Origin: Shewanella amazonensis SB2B | GTDB taxonomy: Bacteria; Pseudomonadota; Gammaproteobacteria; Enterobacterales; Shewanellaceae | Direction of reading: 5' to 3' | DNA: 64,000 bases | Assembly: GCF_000015245.1 (NCBI RefSeq) | Contig: NC_008700.1 | Span: 1,494,001-1,558,000, forward strand | Shown: one piece after another, positions 25,262 through 34,006 of the stretch | Position numbering within the stretch: the first letter of the stretch is position 1 | Layout of the letters: each line of letters begins with the position of its first letter | Program-made: the position numbers and the translations under genes | Notes under the pieces: model-generated | Database searches by the model: none | Seen by the model: only the letters and a program-made list of their open reading frames with translations | What the model was told of the DNA's origin: nothing

Positions 25262-26889
25262 CAGTTCTTCTCCTCCGTTGCAGGCTGGATGTCGGCGAAG
25301 GCAATACCGCCAAAGGGCGTTACCGGCATATGCTGAATATTGTTGCGGTGCACCAGCGAGCGCTTGGCGTGTGCGAAGGCAAACAGGGGCAATTCCTTGG
25401 CAACTGTGGCCTGAGCCTCTTGATAGAGGGCGGTGCGCTCCAATCTGTCGGTGGTCGAACGGGCTTTGGACAGCAGCTGGTCAAATGCGGGGTTACACCA
25501 ACGTGAACGGTTACTTCCCGATGCCATGGAGGCGCAGCTCAATAGTGGGCTGAAAAAGTTGTCAGGGTCGCTGTTGTCGGCATTCCAGCCGATAAGCACA
25601 GAGTCATAATCGCTCTGATTCAATTTCTGGGTAAACACCGACCAGTCATAGCTGATGATATTGGCCTTTACCCCGATGTTGGCCAAATCGGCCTGAATAA
25701 GTTCTGCTGTTTTCAGGGCATTGGGGTTGTATGCCCTGGCTACCGGCATGGCCCAGATGTCAATGCTGAGGTTCCGAATGCCGGCATCGGCCAGCAGGGT
25801 CATGGCTCTGGAAGGCGAATAGTCAATGTCGAGTTCATAATCCCTGGCATACGCCCAGGAGGAGGGCGGCAGCAGGCTTTGCGCCTCGACAGCGGTATCC
25901 TGGTATACGGCCGCAAGAATGTTGCGCTTATCTATGGCCAGTGACAGGGCTTTGCGTACCCGCACATCATTGAATGGCGCTTTTTGAGTATTGAATGCCC
26001 AAAAGGCCACATTGAGGCCAGGCTTGGACTCCAACGTAAGCTCAGGATGCGCCTCAATCAAATCAAGCTCACCGGCTTTGGGCAGGGCGGACACGCTGCA
26101 GTCACCCGTGATGAGCTTTGATAAGCGCACAGTGCTCTTGGAGGTGATGTCGTACACCAGCATGTCTATTTCAGGTGCCTTCCCCCAATAGTCTTCGTGG
26201 CGACGGTAGCGAATATATTCGTTCTTCACATACTCCACCAACCGGAACGGTCCAGTGCCTATTGCCTGGATGTCGAGCTGTTCGGGGGTGCCGGCCCTCA
26301 GTTGCTGGGCTGCGTATTCGGCTGACAGGATAACGGCAAAGTCCGTGGCAAGATTCGATAAAAACGACGCATCAGTGTGATTGAGTTTAAACACCACCTC
26401 GTTATCGCCAGCCTTGGTTACCGAGGCAACCTGATTGGCGAAATCGATGCTTTGGAAAAACGGATAGCCGCTGCGGGAAACCCAGTGAAAGGGATGTTCA
26501 TCATCGAGAATGCGCTGGAATGAAAACAGTACATCGTCGGCATTCATTGGGCGACTGGGGGTGAACTTGGCAGAATGATGAAACTGTACGCCCTGGCGCA
26601 ATACGAAACGATACTCCAAGCCGTCATCGCTGATGCTCCAACGTTCGGCCAGTGCAGGTACTATCTTGCCTTCTTCGGCGTCGTAATCCACCAAGCGGCT
26701 GTATATCTGCTGGGATGTGGCATCTATGGTGGTGCCGGATGTCACTGTCTGGGGATTGAATGATTCAGGGTTACCTTCGGAGCAGTAAACCACCCCAGGT
26801 GGCAATTGCTGATGGCCACAGGCCGCGAGCCAACCACCGAGAAGGGGCAGCAGTGCAAACCGATAAAGCCGGGTTGTCAGCGCATTCAT
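25261..26889 (-). CDS. sapA: SapA, substrate-binding protein (probable lipoprotein)
   Basis: Family-5 extracytoplasmic peptide-binding protein, 542 residues, the substrate-capture unit of the Sap transporter (antimicrobial peptides and haem in some pathogens; the permease moves putrescine in E. coli). The signal sequence ends in LLGGWLAAC, a good lipobox (LAAC), so the protein is probably anchored by Cys24 rather than free in the periplasm. The binding domain begins GVVYCSEGNPESFNPQ; a repeated family signature is FNDVRVRKALSLAIDK near 290. First of the sap genes, 70 bp after pspF on the same strand. Confidence 0.93.
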   Translation of the reverse strand: MNALTTRLYRFALLPLLGGWLAACGHQQLPPGVVYCSEGNPESFNPQTVTSGTTIDATSQQIYSRLVDYDAEEGKIVPALAERWSISDDGLEYRFVLRQGVQFHHSAKFTPSRPMNADDVLFSFQRILDDEHPFHWVSRSGYPFFQSIDFANQVASVTKAGDNEVVFKLNHTDASFLSNLATDFAVILSAEYAAQQLRAGTPEQLDIQAIGTGPFRLVEYVKNEYIRYRRHEDYWGKAPEIDMLVYDITSKSTVRLSKLITGDCSVSALPKAGELDLIEAHPELTLESKPGLNVAFWAFNTQKAPFNDVRVRKALSLAIDKRNILAAVYQDTAVEAQSLLPPSSWAYARDYELDIDYSPSRAMTLLADAGIRNLSIDIWAMPVARAYNPNALKTAELIQADLANIGVKANIISYDWSVFTQKLNQSDYDSVLIGWNADNSDPDNFFSPLLSCASMASGSNRSRWCNPAFDQLLSKARSTTDRLERTALYQEAQATVAKELPLFAFAHAKRSLVHRNNIQHMPVTPFGGIAFADIQPATEEKN

Positions 26890-26924
26890 TAAAGAATCGT
26901 TATTGATGTAAGCGGTAATGGTTG

Positions 26925-26954
26925 ATTCTAACAGCCGCTCGCCGCCCCCGGCAA
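26925..26954 (-). promoter_or_regulatory. Possible promoter of sapABCDF
   Basis: On the minus strand TTGCCG (26954-26949), 18-bp spacer, TAGAAT (26930-26925), about 35 bp before sapA. It would let sap genes be expressed independently of pspF. Confidence 0.4.
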
Positions 26955-26959
26955 TCCAC

Positions 26960-28033
26960 TTATGCCTTATCCAGTAAATTGTATTTCTTCAGGATCCCGC
27001 GCAGCTGGTGATAGCTGAGCCCCAACATGTCCGCCGATTTTTTTTGATTGAACTGACTTGCTGCCAGCGCCTGTTGGATGAGGTCTTTTTCTACGGCCTC
27101 CAGGTGTTCTTTCAAATCCAGCGGAAAGCTTGGTGTTGGCGCACATTCACTGACTGCAGCAGTTGTTGCGAATGTGGGCTCAGACTTTGGCTCCGGCGCC
27201 AGCGCTGGCTGAACCTGGCGCTCACGGGTTTTAATCCGGCCTTTTGGCCGCCATGGGGAATCGAAGGGGTCAAGCACTATGTGTTCAATGGGCTCGCCAT
27301 CGGCACCGCTGCGATACACAGAGCGTTCTATGACGTTCTTGAGCTCCCGGATGTTACCGGGCCACTGATGGCTCAGCAGCTGCTCAATGGCGTGTGGGGC
27401 AAACCCCGGAAAGTATTCGAGTTTCAGTTGCCGCGCCATGCCAACACCGAAATATTCAGCCAGCGGCATGATATCTTCTTTACGGCTTCTCAGGGGCGGA
27501 AGGGTGATGACGTCAAAGGCGAGTCTGTCGAGCAGGTCGGCGCGAAACTCGCCCGCTTCAGCCAGTGAGGGTAAGTCTTCGTTGGCGGCGCAGATCAGTC
27601 GGACATCGGCTTGCAGCGTTTTACTGCCGCCGACCCGTTCATACTCGCCATATTCGATAACTCTGAGCAGCTTTTCCTGGATAAGCCCTGAGGTGTTGGC
27701 CAGCTCATCCAAAAACAGGGTGCCGCCATCGGCACGCTCGAAGCGGCCTTCGTGACGCCCCTTGGCGCCGGTAAAGGCACCGGATTCATGGCCAAAGAGT
27801 TCACTTTCGAGTAGATTTTCGCTCAAAGATGAACAATTTAGTTTAAGAAAGCTCTGATCCCAGCGCTGGGATAGATAGTGCAGACGCTCGGCGATCAGTT
27901 CCTTGCCGGTACCTCGTTCCCCAATAATCAGCACAGGCTTGGAGAGGGGGGCGATTCGTGAGACATGTTCAAGCACTTCCAGTAGTGCATTGGACTGTCC
28001 TATGAGGTTATCCTGTTTAAATGCGTTGGGCAC
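26960..28033 (-). CDS. pspF: PspF, sigma-54 activator of the phage shock operon
   Basis: AAA+ enhancer-binding protein with no N-terminal regulatory domain, 357 residues (E. coli 325). Walker A GERGTGKE near 38-45, the sigma-54 contact loop GAFTGA near 85-90, Walker B GTLFLDELAN and a Fis-type helix-turn-helix at the C-terminus (QKKSADMLGLSYHQLRGILKK). The linker before the HTH is longer than in E. coli and rich in Pro/Glu/Ala. The start is a GTG at 28033 without a strong ribosome site. Divergent from pspA; PspA normally inhibits PspF. Confidence 0.95.
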   Translation of the reverse strand: MPNAFKQDNLIGQSNALLEVLEHVSRIAPLSKPVLIIGERGTGKELIAERLHYLSQRWDQSFLKLNCSSLSENLLESELFGHESGAFTGAKGRHEGRFERADGGTLFLDELANTSGLIQEKLLRVIEYGEYERVGGSKTLQADVRLICAANEDLPSLAEAGEFRADLLDRLAFDVITLPPLRSRKEDIMPLAEYFGVGMARQLKLEYFPGFAPHAIEQLLSHQWPGNIRELKNVIERSVYRSGADGEPIEHIVLDPFDSPWRPKGRIKTRERQVQPALAPEPKSEPTFATTAAVSECAPTPSFPLDLKEHLEAVEKDLIQQALAASQFNQKKSADMLGLSYHQLRGILKKYNLLDKA

Positions 28034-28151
28034 TTTTTGTTGGTCTTATTCGCTAACAAGTGGTGAAATTCATAATAGGTGTCTGCACTTATAAAATAAA
28101 GAGAATCTTAAAATTTCAGCTTTGTTGTTGAAAAATATATAAAAACCAAAG

Positions 28152-28168
28152 TTGGCACGCTCTGTGTA
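28152..28168 (+). promoter_or_regulatory. Sigma-54 promoter of pspABC
   Basis: TTGGCACG (-24) and TGTA (-12) with ten bases between the GG and the GT. The usual -12 GC is GT; from memory the E. coli pspA promoter has the same substitution. It lies 41 bp before pspA. The AT-rich DNA upstream (28080-28150) would hold the PspF and IHF sites, which I could not place exactly. Confidence 0.8.
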
Positions 28169-28208
28169 TTACTCATAGCGACAACCAACTATATGTGAGG
28201 ATTGAATT

Positions 28209-28892
28209 ATGGGTATTTTCTCTCGTTTCGCGGACATCATTAACTCCAACATCAGTGCCTTGCTGGACAAGGCAGAAGATCCGGAAAAAATGGTTCGCCT
28301 TATCATTCAGGAAATGGAAGACACCCTGGTGGAAGTGCGCTCTACCTCAGCCAAGGTGCTGGCCGAAAAGAAAGACATCCTTCGCCGCATCGCCCGAGTT
28401 GATGCTCAGGTTCAGGATTGGGAAGAGAAAGCCGAGCTGGCCATCTCCAAAGAGCGTGAAGATCTGGCCCGTGCTGCCCTGGTAGAAAAGCAAAAAGCCT
28501 CTACCCTGGCCGATACTCTGCAGCGCGAGCTCGAAGTGGTCGAAGATCATATCCTGCGCCTGAAAGAAGAAGTAACTCAGCTTCAGGAAAAACTGGCCGA
28601 TGCCAAGGCACGCCAGAAGACCATCATCATGCGCAAGCAGACTGCTTCCAGCCGTCTTGAGGTAAAAAAGCAGCTGGATTCCAGTAAAATAGACAATGCC
28701 ATGCTGAAGTTCGAGCAGTATGAACAACGTGTCGAGAGCCTGGAAGCTCAGGTGGAGTCATACGATCTGGCCAACAAATCCAGTCTGAACGACGAGTTTG
28801 CCGCTCTGCAGGCCGAAGATTCAGTGAATGCCGAGCTGGAAGCCCTGAAGGCGAAAATGAAGGGCAAGACCAAAGAAAAAGCTGGCAAGTAA
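28209..28892 (+). CDS. pspA: Phage shock protein A
   Basis: Membrane-associated coiled-coil protein of 227 residues (E. coli 222), ESCRT-III-like, which stabilises a damaged inner membrane and holds PspF inactive. It starts with the amphipathic helix MGIFSRFADIINSNISALLDKAEDPEKM and continues as nearly unbroken coiled coil to about 190. The short C-terminal tail is Lys-rich (KAKMKGKTKEKAGK). A good ribosome site (GTGAGGA) precedes the ATG. Confidence 0.97.
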   Translation: MGIFSRFADIINSNISALLDKAEDPEKMVRLIIQEMEDTLVEVRSTSAKVLAEKKDILRRIARVDAQVQDWEEKAELAISKEREDLARAALVEKQKASTLADTLQRELEVVEDHILRLKEEVTQLQEKLADAKARQKTIIMRKQTASSRLEVKKQLDSSKIDNAMLKFEQYEQRVESLEAQVESYDLANKSSLNDEFAALQAEDSVNAELEALKAKMKGKTKEKAGK

Positions 28893-28916
28893 CGAATTAT
28901 TCGGGGGAGGTGAGTT

Positions 28917-29156
28917 ATGGATATGGATGTATTGATGGCGCCCATTATTATTTTCATGGTGATAGTGGCACCCATATGGCTGGTTCTGCATTACCGCAGC
29001 AAGCGGCAGGTGAGCCAGGGACTTACCGACGAAGAGTTCAAACAGCTTCACGAACTCATCGCCCTGGCTGACAAGATGGATCAGCGTATCGAGACTCTGG
29101 AAGCCATTCTGGACGCCGAGTCTCCTGAGTGGAGGAACAAGCATGAGCACGCGTGA
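28917..29156 (+). CDS. pspB: Phage shock protein B
   Basis: Small inner-membrane protein, 79 residues, one N-terminal membrane helix (about 6-25) followed by a cytoplasmic coiled coil (DEEFKQLHELIALADKMDQRI). With PspC it senses membrane stress and draws PspA away from PspF. GGGGGAGG lies just before the ATG. It overlaps pspC by 14 bases. Confidence 0.95.
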   Translation: MDMDVLMAPIIIFMVIVAPIWLVLHYRSKRQVSQGLTDEEFKQLHELIALADKMDQRIETLEAILDAESPEWRNKHEHA

Positions 29157-29538
29157 TGGCAGGACCCTCTATCGCATTCCCCAGCAAGGCAAAATTGCCG
29201 GGGTCTGCGCCGGAGTCGCCGATTACTTCGGCTTCGAGACCTGGTTGGTGCGAGTGGTGGCCGTGTCCATCTTCCTCCTTGGCGGCTCAGGTATCATCTT
29301 CATTCTTTACGTGGCCCTGTGGATGATTTTGGATGTGAAGCCGGCATCGACAAAGGTCCACGATGACATCAGCGAAATTGAGGTCAAACGCAAGGTCTGG
29401 CAGGCCGGAGAACCCGCCAAACAGGCACTGGCCGATGTGAACAGTCGCTTCCGCTCCCTGGAGTCAAGGCTCCGGTCACTCGAGCGCTACGTGACATCAG
29501 ACAACTACGACTTAAAGCGGCAAATCAATAACCTTTAA
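29143..29538 (+). CDS. pspC: Phage shock protein C
   Basis: Inner-membrane stress sensor, 131 residues. The PspC domain (about 5-65) has the usual LYRIPQQGKIAGVCAGVADYFG start and one membrane helix (VVAVSIFLLGGSGIIFILYVALWMIL); the rest is cytoplasmic coiled coil. There is no pspD or pspE here; a hairpin follows, then ycjX. Confidence 0.95.
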   Translation: MSTRDGRTLYRIPQQGKIAGVCAGVADYFGFETWLVRVVAVSIFLLGGSGIIFILYVALWMILDVKPASTKVHDDISEIEVKRKVWQAGEPAKQALADVNSRFRSLESRLRSLERYVTSDNYDLKRQINNL

Positions 29539-29547
29539 GTTAACTAC

Positions 29548-29573
29548 GGGCGACTCGGTCGCCCTTTGTCTTT
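29548..29573 (+). terminator. Weak terminator between pspC and ycjX
   Basis: GGGCGAC-TCG-GTCGCCC followed by TTTGTCTTT, an interrupted T-run, so some read-through into ycjX is likely. Confidence 0.6.
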
Positions 29574-29626
29574 GTTGGCAACGAATAAAGCAAAGACGCT
29601 GTTAAGGGAATGACACAGGAGATTCT

Positions 29627-31048
29627 ATGGCGAGCAGCCCGGTGGATAAACTCACACAAAAGGCACGCGATCTGCTGGCGAGGAGCACAGACCGGCATTT
29701 AAGACTGGCGGTAACCGGCCTCTCGGGAGCAGGGAAAACCGCCTTTATCACAGGCCTTGTCCATCAGCTTCTGAGTGCCACCGCTGCAAACGATAAAAAT
29801 CTGCCGCTGTGGCAGGTGAGCCGCGATGAAAGACTGGTTGGTGTTCGCCGCGCCAGTCAGCCTGATTTAAACATTGCCAGTTTTGACCTGCAAGGAGCGC
29901 TGGCGGCCTTATCACAGACGCCGCCAGCCTGGCCTGCATCTACCCGCAACCTGTCTGAGATCAGGCTCGAAATCCGCTATCGCCCCAAAGGCGGCCTGTT
30001 ATCAAAACTCTCTGATGTGTCCACCCTGTATCTGGATTTGGTGGACTACCCGGGGGAGTGGCTGCTGGATTTACCCATGCTGCGTCAGGACTACGCCAGC
30101 TGGAGTCAAAGCGTGTTTGCTGCCATCAACAAGCGCGCACCATCCGAGTCTTTGAAGGCTTTTATTGAGGCGGCAAGCCGGGTTCGCCTGGATGAGCCAT
30201 TAAGCGATGAAGAGTTTGAACGTATCGCAGGCCTGTATCGCGCCTACCTTGAAGAGTCTGTGCATCGTCAGGGTTATTATTTCGCCCAGCCCGGACGCAT
30301 GTTGCTGCCTGGAGAGCTAGAAGGCGCGCCCCTGCTGGCGTTTTTCCCGTTGCCGCTGGATGAGGCGGCACATAAGCGTGCCGCAGAAGCCGGTAAGGAC
30401 AGCGCTTACAGCCAGCTTTGTCGCCGTTACCGTGAATACGTGGATGCCGTAGTCGAGCCCTTCTTTAAACGTCACTTTGCCCGTTTTGACCGGCAATTGG
30501 TGCTGGTGGACTGCTTCAGTGCCCTCAATCGTGGCCGAGCCCAGTTTGAAGACATGAGCCTAGCGCTGGATGGCATTCTTGAAAGTTTCAGGTTTGGTCA
30601 GTCCAGCCTGATCCGCAGGTTGTTTTCACCCCGAATCGACAAACTGCTGTTTGCCGCCAGTAAAATTGACCACGTGACCCGGGATCAGCAGGGCAGGGTG
30701 CTGGGGCTGCTTAAACACATGCTGGGGCGAAGTGAGCACTTCGCTCGCTTCGAAGGCTGTCAGGTGGAGGCCATGGCCATCAGCGCCATTCGTGCCACCC
30801 GTCCGGGGATGGTCAATACCGAAAAAGGCGAGGTCGAAGTGGTCACAGGAACCGAGCTTGCCACCGGCAAACCCATTACCCTGTTTCCCGGCGAAGTGCC
30901 GCAAAGCTTACCCATGCCGGATTTCTGGCAAAAGCAGGGCTTTGAATTTGTGCAGTTTGCGCCCATAGCCAGAAATGGCGAAAGCCCCATGTCCCATATC
31001 CGCCTCGATCATCTGCTGGAATACCTGCTTGGCGATAAGCTTGCCTGA
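29627..31048 (+). CDS. ycjX: YcjX, DUF463 P-loop GTPase-like protein
   Basis: 473-residue P-loop protein (E. coli YcjX 465) of the Psp regulon; the family is described as a stress-linked GTPase of unclear cellular role. Walker A is GLSGAGKT at 31-38; VDYPGEWLLDLP near 140 is the switch II-like motif, and FAASKIDHV near 345 is a likely base-specificity motif. ATG at 29627 has AGGAG about 7 nt upstream. ycjX-ycjF follow the psp genes as in enterobacteria. Confidence 0.93.
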   Translation: MASSPVDKLTQKARDLLARSTDRHLRLAVTGLSGAGKTAFITGLVHQLLSATAANDKNLPLWQVSRDERLVGVRRASQPDLNIASFDLQGALAALSQTPPAWPASTRNLSEIRLEIRYRPKGGLLSKLSDVSTLYLDLVDYPGEWLLDLPMLRQDYASWSQSVFAAINKRAPSESLKAFIEAASRVRLDEPLSDEEFERIAGLYRAYLEESVHRQGYYFAQPGRMLLPGELEGAPLLAFFPLPLDEAAHKRAAEAGKDSAYSQLCRRYREYVDAVVEPFFKRHFARFDRQLVLVDCFSALNRGRAQFEDMSLALDGILESFRFGQSSLIRRLFSPRIDKLLFAASKIDHVTRDQQGRVLGLLKHMLGRSEHFARFEGCQVEAMAISAIRATRPGMVNTEKGEVEVVTGTELATGKPITLFPGEVPQSLPMPDFWQKQGFEFVQFAPIARNGESPMSHIRLDHLLEYLLGDKLA

Positions 31049-31072
31049 GTGGGAACCAGTGAGTAGCAGGAG

Positions 31073-32161
31073 ATGACTGAAATCATGAAAGACGAGACGC
31101 CGCTGGCGCCCGCACGCCGCTTTGAATCTGAGCGGCCAACCGACGATGCCCTCGCAGGCACTCAGCGTTTTGCCGTTGAGACCGAGGTGCGCAGCCTTGA
31201 TGAAACTGAGCTTGAACAGGCACTGTCCCCCCTCGATGCCCACATCACTTTGCAGGGACTGAAAGGCCGCCGCTGGTCGCCCCTGGCGAAGTGGGCACTC
31301 ACAGGCCTGGGTGTGCTTGTAGTCACTGAAACCGCTCTGGGCTTAATGGACGCTTATCGCCAAAGCCCTTGGTTGTTTGGGCTTTATGGCGTGGTGCTTG
31401 GGCTGGTGCTGACCTGGGGGCTTGGGGCGGCCTGGCGCGAGTACCTTCTGCTTAAACGTCTTAAAGCCACCGATGATGCCAGAGAGCAGGGCGCCAGAAT
31501 TCGTGAGAGCGTACAAATCGGCGAGGCCGATGCCTTTATCAATAGCCTCAGCAGCAAGGCGCCAGCTGATGCACTCAGTAAATTCAAGACGTTGGTGCGT
31601 GATGAGCATAATGATGCGGAAAAGCTGACCCTGTACGAGGAGTGTGTACTCACAGCGCAGGATGAAGCCGCCAAACGCAAAGTCAGTCGCTATGCGATGG
31701 AGTCGGCAGCGTTGCTGGCGGCAAGCCCGTTGGCGGTGCTCGATATGGGGATCATTCTGTGGCGGAACCAGAAAATGATCCGGGATGTGGCGGACTGTTA
31801 TGGTGTCGAACTTGGCTACTGGAGTCGCATCCGGCTTATCCGCGCCATTTTGGTCAATATCTTCTATGCCGGCACCACAGAGCTTGTGACCGACCTTGGC
31901 AGTCAACTGCTGTCGGTGGAGATGACAGGTAAGCTGTCTGCCCGCCTTGCCCAGGGCCTTGGAGGCGGGCTGCTCACTGCCCGGCTTGGCTACCAGGCCA
32001 TGGCGCTTTGCCGGCCGTTGACCTTCAAAACGGAGCAGAAACCCAAGCTTTCACGTATCCATCAGCAACTGCTTGTTGAACTTAAGTCTTTGTTTAGTAG
32101 CGCTCTAAATGGCCAGGTGGATAGCCGTCTGCGTCGTAACAAAGATTTTACAAATGGCTGA
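31073..32161 (+). CDS. ycjF: YcjF, UPF0283 inner-membrane protein
   Basis: 362-residue membrane protein (E. coli 353). An acidic cytoplasmic N-terminus is followed by two membrane segments (about 65-85 and 98-118) and a C-terminal region with AALLAASPLAVLDMGIILWRNQKM. Function unknown; always beside ycjX. The start is uncertain: AGGAG directly abuts the ATG at 31073 and is 12 nt from an in-frame ATG at 31085; neither spacing is ideal. Confidence 0.92.
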   Translation: MTEIMKDETPLAPARRFESERPTDDALAGTQRFAVETEVRSLDETELEQALSPLDAHITLQGLKGRRWSPLAKWALTGLGVLVVTETALGLMDAYRQSPWLFGLYGVVLGLVLTWGLGAAWREYLLLKRLKATDDAREQGARIRESVQIGEADAFINSLSSKAPADALSKFKTLVRDEHNDAEKLTLYEECVLTAQDEAAKRKVSRYAMESAALLAASPLAVLDMGIILWRNQKMIRDVADCYGVELGYWSRIRLIRAILVNIFYAGTTELVTDLGSQLLSVEMTGKLSARLAQGLGGGLLTARLGYQAMALCRPLTFKTEQKPKLSRIHQQLLVELKSLFSSALNGQVDSRLRRNKDFTNG

Positions 32162-32219
32162 CGCTTAATTCTGCTGCGGCCCTTGGCGTTTGCGCCCGGG
32201 GCAGTCATGTTAGTGCCCA

Positions 32220-32255
32220 CACCACCGCCACAACCTATAATTTCTTAAGGTGGTG
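32220..32255 (+). promoter_or_regulatory. Possible mdeA promoter with flanking inverted repeat
   Basis: TATAAT at 32236-32241 with no good -35. CACCACC (32220-32226) and GGTGGTG (32249-32255) form an inverted repeat that brackets the -10. This could be an operator or a stem at the 5' end of the message. Confidence 0.35.
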
Positions 32256-32272
32256 CTTTTGGGAGAGCAGTT

Positions 32273-33451
32273 ATGCAGGAGAAAAGCAAGTTAGCCACCC
32301 TCGTCGTTCATGGTGGCCACGAGCGTGATGCCATGGGGGCGCTGGTGAGTCCCCTCTATCAGAGTGCGACCTTTGTATTCGACAACGCCCGTCAGGGTGG
32401 TGCCCGTTTTGCCGGTGATGAGGCTGGCTATATCTACACCCGACTGGGTAATCCCACGACAGCTGAGCTTGAGCGCAAGCTGGCCATTCTAGAAGGGGCC
32501 GAGGAAGCAGCAGCTACGGCGTCCGGTATGGGCGCTGTGTCAGCGGCGCTGCTTGCCAATCTGAGCCAGGGCGATCATCTGGTGGCGAGCCGGGCCGTGT
32601 ATGGCTGTACCTTTGCCCTGATGACTGATCTGATGGCCCGTTTTGGGATTGAAGTAACTCTGGTGGATTTTAAAGAGCCTGCCGCCATCGAAGCCGCTAT
32701 CCGTGACAATACCCGGGCGATTTTCTGTGAAACCCCGGTGAATCCCCATCTGGATGTATTCGACCTCGATGCCATTGCTGCCATCGGCAAGAGACACGGT
32801 TTGCTTACCATTGTCGATAACACCTTTATGACTCCGCTGCTGCAGCGCCCGCTGGACCACGGCATTGATATGGTCATTCACAGCGCCACCAAGTACCTCA
32901 ATGGTCATGGCGATGTGATTGCCGGCATGGTGGCAGGCAGCAAGGAACAGATTGATAAAGTGAAATATCAAATCATCAAGGATATAGGCGCTGTGATGTC
33001 GCCCCATGATGCCTGGTTGATACTGAGGGGCATGAAAACCCTAGATGTGCGTGTGCAGCGCCACTGTGATAATGCGGAAAAAATCGCGGATTTCCTTGAG
33101 GCTCACCCCAGGGTAGGGCGAGTCTACTATCCGGCGCTTAAGAGCCATCAGGGACACAGGTTCCTGGGAACGCAGATGCGCCGCGCCGGGGGCGTTATTG
33201 CCTTTGAACTTAAGTCGGATATCGAAGGTTCCATCAATTTTGTCGACAGTCTCAAGGTGTTCACCATCGCTGTAAGCCTGGGGGATGCCGAGTCCCTTAT
33301 TCAACACCCGGCATCCATGACGCACTCACCATACACCCCCGAAGCGCGGCTTGAGGCGGGGATTACAGATACCTTGCTGAGAATTTCGGTAGGACTGGAA
33401 GATGTGGATGATTTGATTGCGGATTTATCTCAGGCTTTGGCAAAAATCTAA
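32273..33451 (+). CDS. mdeA: Methionine gamma-lyase
   Basis: PLP enzyme of the Cys/Met metabolism family, 392 residues, which splits methionine to methanethiol, 2-oxobutyrate and ammonia. The PLP lysine is K207 in SATKYLNGHGD. Tyr110-Gly-Cys112 (VYGCTFAL) corresponds to the Tyr/Cys pair typical of methionine gamma-lyases and argues against cystathionine gamma-synthase or beta-lyase. Alone between ycjF and comEA, with GGGAGAG before the ATG. Substrate is inferred from motifs; a broader cystathionine/homocysteine lyase remains possible. Confidence 0.85.
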   Translation: MQEKSKLATLVVHGGHERDAMGALVSPLYQSATFVFDNARQGGARFAGDEAGYIYTRLGNPTTAELERKLAILEGAEEAAATASGMGAVSAALLANLSQGDHLVASRAVYGCTFALMTDLMARFGIEVTLVDFKEPAAIEAAIRDNTRAIFCETPVNPHLDVFDLDAIAAIGKRHGLLTIVDNTFMTPLLQRPLDHGIDMVIHSATKYLNGHGDVIAGMVAGSKEQIDKVKYQIIKDIGAVMSPHDAWLILRGMKTLDVRVQRHCDNAEKIADFLEAHPRVGRVYYPALKSHQGHRFLGTQMRRAGGVIAFELKSDIEGSINFVDSLKVFTIAVSLGDAESLIQHPASMTHSPYTPEARLEAGITDTLLRISVGLEDVDDLIADLSQALAKI

Positions 33452-33547
33452 CCGGAGATTTGCGCTTTTACAAAGGGTAACTAGAGTTATTGGAGTGGCA
33501 AGGAAAGGGAGCCCCGGCCACGTTAAACATCTCAATGGAGTGAACCT

Positions 33548-33859
33548 ATGAACAAGCTACTTGTTACCCTTTTGCTTGGCGCCGCCTTCACGCATTTTCC
33601 GCTGCTGGCCGCCGAAGCCCCCAAAACAGACACAGCCCCTAACGCTGAGGTGCAGATGCCTCAGACCAGTAAAATCAACATCAACACCGCGACCGAAAGC
33701 GAACTGCAGTTGCTCAAAGGCATTGGGCAGGCAAAAGCCAAGGCGATAGTTGAGTACCGTAACCAATATGGCCGCTTTGCCAGTGTGGAAGACCTCACCA
33801 AGGTGGCTGGCGTTGGTCAGAAGGTGCTGGACGACAACAGGGATATCTTGAGTCTCTAA
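33548..33859 (+). CDS. ComEA-like helix-hairpin-helix protein
   Basis: Exported 103-residue protein: signal peptide (about 1-22, cleavage after LLAA), a short Pro/Thr linker, then two helix-hairpin-helix motifs (ININTATESELQLLKGIGQAKAKAIVEYR and DLTKVAGVGQKVLDDNRDIL). This is the DNA-binding half of ComEA, which pulls transforming DNA into the periplasm in naturally competent bacteria; short proteobacterial versions lack the membrane anchor. Other YbaV-like proteins share the layout, so a competence role is inferred. A terminator follows. Confidence 0.85.
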   Translation: MNKLLVTLLLGAAFTHFPLLAAEAPKTDTAPNAEVQMPQTSKININTATESELQLLKGIGQAKAKAIVEYRNQYGRFASVEDLTKVAGVGQKVLDDNRDILSL

Positions 33860-33864
33860 CTGAC

Positions 33865-33889
33865 AAAAGGCCTGCATTGCAGGCCTTTT
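33865..33889 (+). terminator. Intrinsic terminator after the ComEA-like gene
   Basis: AAAAGGCCTGCA and TGCAGGCCTTTT arms form a near-continuous palindrome ending in TTTTG. Confidence 0.85.
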
Positions 33890-33942
33890 GTTTATCTATT
33901 GTGCTGTTGTGCAGGGTAAAAGCGCTAATTTCCGGTTTTAAC

Positions 33943-33972
33943 TTGATTTGCCGCTTGGCATTGGGGGATAAT
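33943..33972 (+). promoter_or_regulatory. Promoter of the 4.5S RNA gene
   Basis: TTGATT (33943-33948), 18-bp spacer, GATAAT (33967-33972), then a GC-rich discriminator. Start near 33979 gives a leader of about 28 nt, similar to the RNase P-removed leader of E. coli 4.5S RNA. Confidence 0.6.
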
Positions 33973-34006
33973 CGGCGCCGTTCCATCGCAGATGGAAATC
34001 TATGGC

